From positions 124,001-188,000 of the forward strand of contig NZ_CP157969.1 in the NCBI RefSeq assembly GCF_040215725.1: 64,000 nt of DNA. Direction: 5' to 3'. The position numbers were made by a program, and so were the translations under genes. The notes below the pieces were generated by a model. It made no database searches, was not told the DNA's origin, and was given only the letters and a program-made list of their open reading frames with translations. Position 1 is the first letter of the stretch, and every line of letters begins with the position of its first letter. Below, piece after piece: positions 26,784-34,957 of this stretch. This DNA is from Rhizobium sp. ZPR4. Lineage in GTDB: Bacteria > Pseudomonadota > Alphaproteobacteria > Rhizobiales > Rhizobiaceae.

Positions 26784-27652
26784 GCGGCAGTCTCCGAATG
26801 TTGTACGATCCACCATTTTGCGATTTCGGCGCAATGCGTTGCCCAGACGCGGTCGCCATGGGCGGTGATCGCTTTAAACAGGCCTTCAAGGATCGCGAGC
26901 CGGCCGGGCTTGGCGCAGACCTTCGGGTGCAGGATCGTCGTCCAGCAGAGCCCTTCGCGGTGATAGCCTTCGAATTCGGCGCACCAGTTCTTTTGAACAT
27001 CGGCGTAGCCCGAGATGCGGTCGAGACCGATGGGAAAATCAGGCTCTTCGGTATAGGCGAGCGCGGTATAATCATCGATATCCCAACGCCCCGGAATCTC
27101 GACCAATCCGCGCCCGCGCGGCGTGGTATGAAAGTAAGGCCTGTCATCACCGCGCATCGAGCTCGAATAGATCACGCCGAACTCGTGTAGCAATTGCGCC
27201 GTCTCGTCGCTCCAGTCGCCCGACGGTGTGCGGAAGCCGACGGGCGATACACCCATTCGGCTTCGGAAGATGTCACGGGATCGACCCATGATATCGAGCT
27301 GCTGCTGGTAGCCGCAGTCGATGAAGACCTCGTGATAATGGCCGTGATAGGCAATCTCGTGGGCATCGCGAAGAATACGCTCGCATTGCGAGGGCCAATG
27401 TTCGACCACCCAGGTCGGCACGAAGAAGGTAGCCTTGAGGCCGTAGGCCGCGAGAAGATCGAGAAGGCGCGGCAGCGCCCGCCACGGGCCATAGGCGCCC
27501 TGCGTGAAATAGCGCGGATTGGACAGCAGCGAGCCGTCGAGCATCGCATCGCCCGTCGGGCCATCGACATCGAAGGCGAGCGCCACAGCCGATTGCCGGC
27601 CTTCCGGCCACAGGCTTGGTTTCGCCGATTTGGTTGCATTCTTCGCAGTCAT
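26780..27652 (-). CDS. Polysaccharide-deacetylase-fold hydrolase, second of two by position
   Basis: A 290-residue NodB-homology protein, paralogous to its neighbour. It has AVALAFDVDGPTGD (metal Asp), AYGLKATFFVPTWVVEHWP, HEIAYHGHYHE (metal His pair), VGFRTPSGDWSD and HPKVCAKPGRLAILEGLFKAITAHGDRVWATHCAEIAKWW. The last stretch is typical of peptidoglycan/allantoinase-like deacetylases of proteobacterial catabolic operons. ATG 27652, 27664 and 27694 are all in frame; the first gives the usual short lead before the first motif. The two paralogues may form a hetero-oligomer or act in sequence. Confidence 0.8.
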   Translation of the reverse strand: MTAKNATKSAKPSLWPEGRQSAVALAFDVDGPTGDAMLDGSLLSNPRYFTQGAYGPWRALPRLLDLLAAYGLKATFFVPTWVVEHWPSQCERILRDAHEIAYHGHYHEVFIDCGYQQQLDIMGRSRDIFRSRMGVSPVGFRTPSGDWSDETAQLLHEFGVIYSSSMRGDDRPYFHTTPRGRGLVEIPGRWDIDDYTALAYTEEPDFPIGLDRISGYADVQKNWCAEFEGYHREGLCWTTILHPKVCAKPGRLAILEGLFKAITAHGDRVWATHCAEIAKWWIVQHSETAA

Positions 27653-27749
27653 GGGACTCTGCATGCGTCTTGAGGTGTTTTCGGGCGCAACCATCCATCC
27701 GTGGGCGCTGAGGCGCCCCGGCCGATGGCTGCATGCAATGGGATGAAGG

Positions 27750-27774
27750 AAGCGCCGCTATGATCGCGGCGCTT
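27750..27774. terminator. Hairpin downstream of the binding-protein gene
   Basis: AAGCGCCGC and GCGGCGCTT pair perfectly over 9 bp around a 7-base loop, 10 bases past the stop of the binding-protein gene. The following T-run is weak. As the downstream genes appear to belong to the same operon, it may act as a partial attenuator. Confidence 0.5.
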
Positions 27775-27784
27775 CTTCTAAGTG

Positions 27785-28615
27785 TTACTTGACGCCGTTG
27801 ATGACGGCCTTCGGAACGGCATTGTGGACAAGGCCCCACTTCTTGAGGATCTCATCGTAGCTGCCGTCCGTGATCAGCGCGTCGAGAGCGCCGGCAACCG
27901 CGTCGCGAAGCGCGGTATGGTCCTTCTTGAAGCCTATGCCGAAGGTGTCGTTGCTGAGCAGCGGCTCACCAACGAGCGTATAGGTGTTTGGCTCGACGCG
28001 CATCTGGTAAGCGATCGTTTCGATGCCCTGCACGACGGCGTCATAGCGGCCCTGCTTCATGCCAAGACGGGCCGCGTTCGAATCCGCGGTCCCCTCGAAC
28101 TTGATGGCGGGCTTGCCCTTGCCTTCGCAATTCTCGGCACTCCAGGCCTTGACGTTATCGCCGAAGGAGGTGCTGCGGCTTCCGGCAACCGTCTTGCCGC
28201 AAAGGTCTGTCGCCTGCTTGTAGGTCCCGGCATTGGCGTTGACGGTGAAGAGGATCGGGCCGCTGGTGATGTAGTCGACGAAGTCCATGGCGGCCTGGCG
28301 CTTCACGTTGTCGCTCATGCCGGAGATGATCATGTCGGCGCGGCCGGTCTGCAGGCCGCTCTGCAATTCCTGGAAAGCCGAGGTCACGAAGACGGTCGTC
28401 AGGTTGAGCTTCTTGGCGATCGCGTTTGCCAGATCAACGTCGAAACCATCGATCGTACCGGTGTCCGGATTGACGAACTCCATCGGCGGATAGATCGGGT
28501 TGGTCATTATGCGGAGCTCGCCATCCTTGATCAGGTTCAGGCTTGAATCCGCGGAGGCGGCGGTGGCCGCAAGCGACAGCAGGGCTACTGAGGCGGCGAG
28601 ACGAATGAGTTTCAT
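27785..28615 (-). CDS. Amino-acid-type ABC transporter substrate-binding protein
   Basis: A 276-residue family-3 periplasmic binding protein. A signal peptide ends near ATAASA; then GELRIMTNPIYPPMEFVNPDTG, GFDVDLANAIAKKLNL, LQTGRADMIISGMSDNVKRQ and the closing DEILKKWGLVHNAVPKAVING follow. ATG 28615 has GAGGAG at six bases. It is encoded after its ATPase and permease genes and before the deacetylases, and defines the substrate of this catabolic operon; acidic or aminopolycarboxylate ligands are plausible given the enzymes. Confidence 0.9.
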   Translation of the reverse strand: MKLIRLAASVALLSLAATAASADSSLNLIKDGELRIMTNPIYPPMEFVNPDTGTIDGFDVDLANAIAKKLNLTTVFVTSAFQELQSGLQTGRADMIISGMSDNVKRQAAMDFVDYITSGPILFTVNANAGTYKQATDLCGKTVAGSRSTSFGDNVKAWSAENCEGKGKPAIKFEGTADSNAARLGMKQGRYDAVVQGIETIAYQMRVEPNTYTLVGEPLLSNDTFGIGFKKDHTALRDAVAGALDALITDGSYDEILKKWGLVHNAVPKAVINGVK

Positions 28616-28656
28616 GCAATTCTCCTCTGATGATCTTTCTTCAGGTTCTTTTGTTG

Positions 28657-29418
28657 TTAAAGCACCGCAGAGATGAAGTTCTTCACTCTGGGATTCCTGG
28701 GGTTTTCCAATATGTCGCTCGGCGTCCCGGTCTCGACGATCATGCCGGCATCCATGAAGACGACGCGGTCGGCGACCTCGCGGCAAAAGCCGATTTCATG
28801 CGTAACGACGATCATCGTCGTGCCTGACGCGGCAAGTTCCTTCATGACGCCGAGCACCTCGCCGACGAGCTCGGGATCAAGCGCCGAGGTCGGTTCGTCG
28901 AAGAGCATCGCCTTCGGTTTCATGGCGAGCGCGCGGGCAATGGCGATGCGCTGCTGCTGGCCGCCGGACAGCTCGCCCGGATAGGCGCCCGCCTTGTCGG
29001 CGAGGCCGACACGCTGCAGGAGAATGCGCGCCTCGGCGATGCATTCCTGCTTGGGCCGCCTCTGCACACCGACCGGACCTTCGATGATGTTCTGCAGGAC
29101 GGTGCGATGCGGGAAAAGATGGAATTTCTGGAAGACCATGCCGACGGACTGACGCTGGCGGGCGATCTCGCGATCCGGCAGGTGAAACAGCCTGTTGCCC
29201 TCGCGGCGATAGCCGGCGATCTCATCCTCGACCGTGACATAGCCGCCGTCGATCTGTTCCAGCTGGTTGATGCAGCGCAGGAAGGTGCTCTTGCCCGAGC
29301 CGGAAGGCCCGATGATGCAGACCACTTCGCCCTTCCGGATCTCGAAATCGATGTCCTTCAGGACGTGAAACGTGCCGAAATACTTCTGCAGGCCGTGTGC
29401 CTTGATGATCGCGTCCAT
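28657..29418 (-). CDS. Amino-acid-type ABC transporter ATPase
   Basis: A 253-residue GlnQ-like ATPase with Walker [11 protein letters not shown]-loop [11 protein letters not shown], signature LSGGQQQR, Walker [14 protein letters not shown] and H-loop VTHEIGF. A short insert around the Q-loop ([24 protein letters not shown]) is longer than in E. coli GlnQ. The ATG shares a base with the permease stop codon. Confidence 0.95.
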   Translation of the reverse strand: MDAIIKAHGLQKYFGTFHVLKDIDFEIRKGEVVCIIGPSGSGKSTFLRCINQLEQIDGGYVTVEDEIAGYRREGNRLFHLPDREIARQRQSVGMVFQKFHLFPHRTVLQNIIEGPVGVQRRPKQECIAEARILLQRVGLADKAGAYPGELSGGQQQRIAIARALAMKPKAMLFDEPTSALDPELVGEVLGVMKELAASGTTMIVVTHEIGFCREVADRVVFMDAGMIVETGTPSDILENPRNPRVKNFISAVL

Positions 29419-30305
29419 CAGGAAGCCTCCCCGACCAGAGCCTGGTTGGCTGCCTGCTGGGCGCTCGCATCACGCCGGCCCCAGCCCTTGGAGAAATGCC
29501 GCTCGATGTAGATTTGCGCAATGCTGAGCACGGTGACGACGACCATGTACCAGATCGCGGCAACGATCAGCAGTTCGATGACGCGCGAATTGACGTAGTA
29601 GATATCCTCGACGTTTTTCAGCACCTCGGAATATTGGATGACGCTGGCAAGCGACGTCAGCTTCACCATGCCGATGGTTTCGTTGCCGATCGGAGGAACG
29701 ATAACGCGCATGGCCTGCGGCAGCACGATCTTCAACGTTGCCCTAAGCTTCGTCATGCCGATCGATTGCGCCGCTTCCATCTGGCCCTTGTCGATTGACA
29801 GAAGGCCGGCCCGCACGACTTCGGCTGTGTAAGCGCCCTGCTGAATGCCAAGGCCGAGAAGGGCGGCCACGAAGGGCGTCATGACATCGACGGTGCGGAT
29901 CGACCACAATCCCGAAATGCCGATCGTCGGAAAGATCAGGGCGAGATTGAACCACAAGAGAAGCTGCAGCAGCGCCGGCGTGCCGCGAAACAGCCAGACA
30001 TAGCCGACGGAAATACTGCGCAGAACCGGATTGTCGGACATGCGCATGATCGCTGCGATGACGCCGAGGACGATGCCGACGATCATGGCGCAGAAGGTCA
30101 TGATGATCGTGTTGCCAACCCCTGCCAGGACGGCCCTGGTGAACAGGTTCTGTCCGACATATTCCCAGGCGATGTCGCCCTTCCAGAAGGCTCTCGCCAA
30201 CAGAAGAAGCAGGATTATGCAGATTGCCGCCATGATCTTCGTGCCGATCTTTCGCTGCGGCACGATCACAAGCGCATTCACGTCCAGTGGCGCTGAGTTG
30301 GTCAA
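29418..30305 (-). CDS. Amino-acid-type ABC transporter permease
   Basis: A 295-residue HisM-like permease. About 40 extra residues and an N-terminal membrane segment precede the family domain ([30 protein letters not shown]). The coupling loop is [39 protein letters not shown]. The start appears to be TTG at 30305, after GGGGATC; no ATG is in a better place. It is the only permease gene of the set, so the channel is presumably a homodimer. It is the first gene of the operon. Confidence 0.9.
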   Translation of the reverse strand: MTNSAPLDVNALVIVPQRKIGTKIMAAICIILLLLLARAFWKGDIAWEYVGQNLFTRAVLAGVGNTIIMTFCAMIVGIVLGVIAAIMRMSDNPVLRSISVGYVWLFRGTPALLQLLLWFNLALIFPTIGISGLWSIRTVDVMTPFVAALLGLGIQQGAYTAEVVRAGLLSIDKGQMEAAQSIGMTKLRATLKIVLPQAMRVIVPPIGNETIGMVKLTSLASVIQYSEVLKNVEDIYYVNSRVIELLIVAAIWYMVVVTVLSIAQIYIERHFSKGWGRRDASAQQAANQALVGEAS

Positions 30306-30402
30306 ATTTCGATCCCCTGAGCTCGTTGGTGAGCTTCCATTTTCTAGTGGGGAAAAGTTACGTTGCTTTTGAATTCATCCGCAAACGAGATTTAGACATG
30401 TA

Positions 30403-30425
30403 ATTTATGCGCTTTACGCATAAAT
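30403..30425. promoter_or_regulatory. Perfect dyad upstream of the eight-gene operon
   Basis: ATTTATGCG-CTTTA-CGCATAAAT has 9-base arms with no mismatch and lies 98 bases upstream of the permease start. Size and symmetry fit a LysR-type operator, and a LysR gene closes the same operon. The rest of the gap 30306-30498 is AT-rich promoter-like sequence. Confidence 0.55.
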
Positions 30426-30498
30426 CAGGGACACCCATGAGGATGTTGCACCGTCTGGTCGCGGCGAATTGGGATGGAGGAAGCCGGGGCTTCTTGTT

Positions 30499-30987
30499 TC
30501 ACCGATCCGGCGTGAGGGCGGTCTCGACCCTGCGCAGAAGGCTTTTTAGCTCCGGTTCCCGAACGCGGGCGGCCGCCTCGTTGGGCGAGAACCATTGCCG
30601 CTGGCGCTGACCGCGCTCGGGAAAGCGCTCGTCCAGTCCCGTCACCTCAAGCAGATGAACCTGAACTACGGAGGGAACCGTATCGCCGGTATCGAGAGAC
30701 TTCAGATAGGTATAATAGCCAAAATTCTTCTTCCTGGCCTTTCCCTTGACGCCGGCCTCTTCCCAGGCCTCGCGTTCGGCGACCTGATGCGGCAGCCTGC
30801 CTTCCATCGGCCATCCCTTGGGAATGACCCACCGGCCGCTGTCGCGCGACGTGATCAGCAGGATTTGCACATCCTTTCGCGCGGGCAAGCGCCTGTAACA
30901 GATCGCGGCATATTGCTCGATCAACCGGCCGGCAAAGAGCTTTCCAGCTTCGTCCGCCAAACGACCGAGATAGGTCTTTTTAGTCAT
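30499..30987 (-). CDS. Nudix hydrolase
   Basis: A 162-residue Nudix protein, similar in layout to diphosphoinositol polyphosphate-type or general (d)NTP-cleaning hydrolases. The Nudix box is at about residues 58-80 (GWPMEGRL, then REAWEEAGV), with the metal-binding glutamates 73, 76 and 77 present; the first Glu of the classic box is Arg64. The ATG at 30987 overlaps the end of the Na/Pi transporter gene by eight bases, so the two are probably co-transcribed. A link to phosphate metabolism is plausible. Confidence 0.85.
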   Translation of the reverse strand: MTKKTYLGRLADEAGKLFAGRLIEQYAAICYRRLPARKDVQILLITSRDSGRWVIPKGWPMEGRLPHQVAEREAWEEAGVKGKARKKNFGYYTYLKSLDTGDTVPSVVQVHLLEVTGLDERFPERGQRQRQWFSPNEAAARVREPELKSLLRRVETALTPDR

Positions 30988-32665
30988 GTGCCGTCACTGC
31001 CGCCTGCCGGACCGGGCTCGGCGTCCGGCTTTGCAGCAGTTCGCCGCGCTCTTCCAGAACGGGATAGGCGGCGGCGGCAACGAGGTGGGAATTGATCTGC
31101 TTGAGGTCGCGCAGAAGGTCGAGGTGAAGCGAGCTGGTCTCGGCCGTCTCGATCCCGCCCTGACGTAAGCGCTGGAAATGGGCTTCCGTTCCCTCACGCT
31201 CCGCCTTGCGGAAAATCACCTTCTCGTCCGCCAGCATGCGCGCGGCACTCTCGTTCTGTGTCATGAACAGAGCGGCCGTCGTTTGCAGGTTCGACTGCAA
31301 TCGGTCGAACAATGTCGCCAGTTCGAGCTGCCCTTCCTTCGAGAAACTCAAACCTCGGCGCAGGCGTTTTGCCAGGTGCGGCAGGAGGTTCTGGTCGAGC
31401 ACATCGCCGGCATGTTCCATGTTCATCGAGAACAGCAGGATCTCGTTCAGACGTCTCCTGTCGGCTTCGCCGAGCTCATCGGGATCGATCGAGGTCAGGT
31501 AGGTCTTCACCGCCGTATTCAGGCTGTCGAGGATATTGTCCAGCGAGCGCAATCGTGTCAGCGCCTTTCGATCCGTGTCCGACAAGGCGGATTTGGCGCC
31601 TGCAAGCATTTCCGAGAGCACATCGACCAGTCTCAACGCCTCGCGTGCTGCCGCGCCGAGAGCGACCACAGGCGTTTCCTTGGCGGCCGGATCGAGATAT
31701 CTCGGGCGTGTCGGATCGGCCTCGTCGATCTTCTGCGGCAGCAATTTGGTCAAGAGATCGGCATAAGGCCGCAACAACGGCATGAACACCACGGCCAGAA
31801 CGACGTTGAAAGCGCTGTGAAAATTGGCGACGGCACGGGCGCTGTCGCTATCGACCAGCGCCGACAGGCGGGTGATCCGCTCCAAGAGGCCAATCACCGC
31901 AACAACGCCGATAATACGCGTCAGCATGTTGCCGATGGGCAGCCGCTTGACGGAGAGATCGGCGCCCGACTGCCCTTCGATGAGTGGATTAATCGCAGTG
32001 CCCAGATTGGCGCCGAGAACGAGCGCAAAGGCCTGATCGACGCTGACCAGCCCCTTGCTTGCCAGAGACATGATGAGCAGCACGACGGCCACGCTGGAAT
32101 GGGCAGCCCACGTCAGAACGGCTGCGAGAAGCATGCTCAGCACCGGTGTCGCAGCGATCGCATCGAGGACGTAGGCGAGCGCTTTCGACCCCTCATACTG
32201 CGTCATCAGGTCGAGGAGCTGATGCAGCGCCAGAAGCATGAAGCCAAGCCCGATCATGACGCGCCCGAGATCGTGCACACGCGAATTCGCGGTCCGGCGA
32301 AACATCAGCACGCCGATAAGGATGAGGGCCGGCGAAGCGGCGGCAACATCGAAAGACAGCACCTGGACAATCAGCGTCGTGCCGACATTGGCCCCCAGCA
32401 TGACGGCAAGCGCCGGCACGAGGTCCACCAGACCGCCGGCTGCAAAGCCGGAGGCCATCAGGCCGGTAGCCGTGCTGCTCTGCAGGATGGCGGTGACGCC
32501 GATCCCGGCAAAAAACGCCTTCGTCCGATTGCTGAGCGCGCGACCGAGAAAGGAGCGCAGATCAGGGCCGAAGGCGCGCTGGATGCCGGTCTGGACCATG
32601 CGCGTGCCCCAGAGCAAGAGGGCGATGTGACCGGCCAGAGCAACGAGGCCGAAAATAAGCGCCAT
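30980..32665 (-). CDS. Na/Pi cotransporter family protein with PhoU-like C-terminus
   Basis: A 561-residue membrane protein. The N-terminal half has the two inverted QSS repeats of Na/Pi symporters (TAILQSSTATGLMASGFAAGG and a second block with WAAHSSVAVVLLIMSLASKG), and the C-terminal half, from about residue 340, is a helical PhoU-like domain (ALRLVDVLSEMLAGA, LNEILLFSMNMEHAGDVLDQNLLPHLAK). ATG 32665 follows GGAGG at six bases. It imports phosphate using the sodium gradient or regulates phosphate balance. PHO-box-like repeats lie upstream. Confidence 0.92.
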   Translation of the reverse strand: MALIFGLVALAGHIALLLWGTRMVQTGIQRAFGPDLRSFLGRALSNRTKAFFAGIGVTAILQSSTATGLMASGFAAGGLVDLVPALAVMLGANVGTTLIVQVLSFDVAAASPALILIGVLMFRRTANSRVHDLGRVMIGLGFMLLALHQLLDLMTQYEGSKALAYVLDAIAATPVLSMLLAAVLTWAAHSSVAVVLLIMSLASKGLVSVDQAFALVLGANLGTAINPLIEGQSGADLSVKRLPIGNMLTRIIGVVAVIGLLERITRLSALVDSDSARAVANFHSAFNVVLAVVFMPLLRPYADLLTKLLPQKIDEADPTRPRYLDPAAKETPVVALGAAAREALRLVDVLSEMLAGAKSALSDTDRKALTRLRSLDNILDSLNTAVKTYLTSIDPDELGEADRRRLNEILLFSMNMEHAGDVLDQNLLPHLAKRLRRGLSFSKEGQLELATLFDRLQSNLQTTAALFMTQNESAARMLADEKVIFRKAEREGTEAHFQRLRQGGIETAETSSLHLDLLRDLKQINSHLVAAAAYPVLEERGELLQSRTPSPVRQAAVTAHD

Positions 32666-33060
32666 GGTGGTCCTCCATATGCCTGCGATGCCCGGATAAA
32701 TGCCGGACATCAATATCGCGATTACCTAAACTTTCATTAGCCGACTATGTTTCTTTGTCTTTGCACCTTTTGCAAGACCAGATTGTCACAAAACTGATAG
32801 GATAATAATTTCTACATTAAAAATCATACTGATAGATTGTCATAAATTCTGTCACTATCACTACGAATATCCATACTTCCGGGAAAGGTCGGCCTGAAAA
32901 CGACGATTTTCTGTCTGCAACGAGATTGTTTGAGGATCGCTGCTTCGCCTTTTCGCTTTGATCCGTCCAATGTCTGGCCAATATAGCACAAAAGCCTTCA
33001 TTTGCCGTGCGGCGGGCCTACGGCCACAGGCTAGAAGACAGACTGGCGAGGAATTCGAGA
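32666..33060. promoter_or_regulatory. AT-rich intergenic region with PHO-box-like repeats
   Basis: No gene is seen in these 395 bases between divergent genes. TTGTCAC-AAAA-CTGATAG at 32783-32800 has the 7-4-7 spacing of a PHO box, and TTGTCAT with CTGTCAC at 32837-32855 resembles a second box with one extra base of spacing. Both precede the Na/Pi cotransporter gene. PhoB control is inferred from motif and gene function. Confidence 0.5.
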
Positions 33061-33865
33061 TGACGCATTTTATCTGCATCACATGTGGCGCACAGTTCGG
33101 CGAAGGCGACAGACCGCCGCCGACCTGCCCGATCTGCGAGGACGAGCGCCAGTTCGTACCTCAATCGGGGCAGGAATGGACCGACATGGCGGATATCGGC
33201 CGGAGGCATGCGGTAATCTGGAATGAAGAGGCCAAAGGCGTTCACAGTCTGCAGATCGCGCCCCATTTCGGCATTGGCCAGCGCGCCTTTCTGATCGAAG
33301 GACCTGATGGCAATATCCTCTGGGATTGCCTCAGCCTTATCGACGAGGCCAGCAAGGCGCGGATTGCCGCCATGGGCGGCTTAAGCGCGATCGCGATCTC
33401 CCACCCTCATTTCTATTCGTCGATGACCGAATGGAGTGCCGCCTGCGGCGGAGTGCCGATCCATATCCACGCCGACGATGGCGACTGGGTGCAAAGGCAG
33501 AGTGCTGTGCTACGTCTATGGAAAGGCGAGACGCTGCCGATTGGCGGAGCGACCATGATCCGGTGGGCGGCCACTTCAACGGCAGTTCCGTGCTCCATTG
33601 CCCCTGGCTCGAAGGCGGGCGCGGTGCTCTCTTCGTCGGCGACACAATGCAGGTGACCATGGACCGCAAATTCGTCAGCTTCATGCGCAGCTACCCAAAT
33701 CTCATCCCGCTCGCGCCCAGGGCCGTGACGGCGATATCGGAAGCTGTCCGACCCTATCGTTTCGAGGCGATCTATGGCGCATTCCCCGGCAGAACGGTCG
33801 AAAGCGACGGCAGCCGCGTGGTGGAGCGCTCCGCGGAAAGATACCTGAAGGCGATCGCAAGTTGA
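33061..33865 (+). pseudogene. Metallo-beta-lactamase-fold hydrolase, interrupted by a one-base deletion
   Basis: The N-terminal part (MTHFICITCGAQFGEGDRPP, then zinc-ribbon-like CPICEDE and the metal-site variant SHPHFYSSMTEW) is in one frame up to about 33565. The rest (GGHFNGSSVLHCPWLEG, LFVGDTMQVTMDRKFVSFMRSYPN, to stop at 33865) continues one frame over. One missing base after CGGTG at 33561-33565 would restore an RCGGHF junction and an intact protein of about 267 residues. It is either a recent pseudogene or a sequencing error. GAGGA precedes the ATG at good spacing. Confidence 0.75.
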
Positions 33866-33911
33866 GAATTTTGCAACCGATGTTCCGCTTCAGACATGGG
33901 CCTACTCATAC

Positions 33912-34871
33912 ATGAAACAGAAAATACCGACGCGGCGAACGCCGGATGCTGGGCTTGCCGCTGCAATCGTATCAGAGGTCATTGGTTGCACTCCGGTTAC
34001 TGTTAGACGCTTCACTACCGGCGCGCAGCACTATGTCTTCGATCTTCAGTTCGCTGACCGGCCTTCGGCCGTTATGCGCATTGCCGATCCATCCGCTCGG
34101 GCCGAAATGGCCGGTGCGGTTTATCTTTCGCGATTATTGCGGCCCGGTGGTGTGCCGCTTCCAGCCATTCTGGCCGAAGATATTGACGCGGAGTTTCCCT
34201 GGCTTCTGCTAGAGCGTTTTCCCGGCACGGATCTGGGTTCGGTCATCTTCAACCTTGCGGAAGAGAAGCTGGATAGGATTGCTTCACGCGTGGCGCATGC
34301 TCAGGCCATCACAGCAAGAACCATATCCGCAGGACGCTACGGATATGCCGCACGAGCGGAACAAGCGCCACACGGCGTGTGGTCGCAAGTGTTGCTTACC
34401 AATCTTGCTCGTTCGCGAGGGCGGATCGGATCTGCCGGATTGTTTGATGTCGGGCTGGTTGACGCAGTCGAACACGAGGTAACAATCCGACGCGAAGAGC
34501 TCGACAAGATTGAAGCGATACCTTTCCTGCATGACACCACGACAAAGAATGTAATTGTCACACCTGAGGGCGCGTTCAGCGGCATTGTTGACGTCGATGA
34601 TCTTTGCTTTGGCGATCCGCGTTATCCTGCCGCTTTAACATTGGCTGCGCTGATGGCCTATGGCGGCCCCGTGAGCTACGTCGATGCGTGGCTCCGGCAC
34701 GCTGGGCGAGCCGATGACCGGCTTTTTCGTCTTTACACGAGTGTCCTTCTACTGGACTTGATGGCCGAGCACGGCCACGTTTTCAACGGCAACGAGACTC
34801 CGTTAGCACCGGCAGTTCAGGCCGCGATGCAGAGCGCACTTGAGTTCAATCTCAACTTAGTACGGTCATGA
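33912..34871 (+). CDS. Aminoglycoside phosphotransferase-family kinase
   Basis: A 319-residue APH/choline-kinase-fold protein. The catalytic loop is FLHDTTTKNVIV (Brenner-type HD...N), and the metal-binding GIVDVDDLCFGDP follows about 20 residues later. The substrate could be an antibiotic, a sugar or another small alcohol; the sequence does not tell. There is no clear ribosome site. Base use here looks less GC-biased than in the flanking genes, and the gene lacks an operon partner, so it may be a recent arrival. Confidence 0.85.
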   Translation: MKQKIPTRRTPDAGLAAAIVSEVIGCTPVTVRRFTTGAQHYVFDLQFADRPSAVMRIADPSARAEMAGAVYLSRLLRPGGVPLPAILAEDIDAEFPWLLLERFPGTDLGSVIFNLAEEKLDRIASRVAHAQAITARTISAGRYGYAARAEQAPHGVWSQVLLTNLARSRGRIGSAGLFDVGLVDAVEHEVTIRREELDKIEAIPFLHDTTTKNVIVTPEGAFSGIVDVDDLCFGDPRYPAALTLAALMAYGGPVSYVDAWLRHAGRADDRLFRLYTSVLLLDLMAEHGHVFNGNETPLAPAVQAAMQSALEFNLNLVRS

Positions 34872-34957
34872 ATGCCGCGTAGTTCAAGACTTCACTACGC
34901 TCCGGCGGCCACCGGCGATATCCGTCCTTGTTTCCAGTCCAATCCGACCGCGCCGAA

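Noticed and set aside
31178..32740. 520-codon open frame antisense to the Na/Pi cotransporter
   Set aside because: Composition (rich in Arg, His, Gln) is typical of an antisense shadow; the opposite strand has clear transporter repeats.
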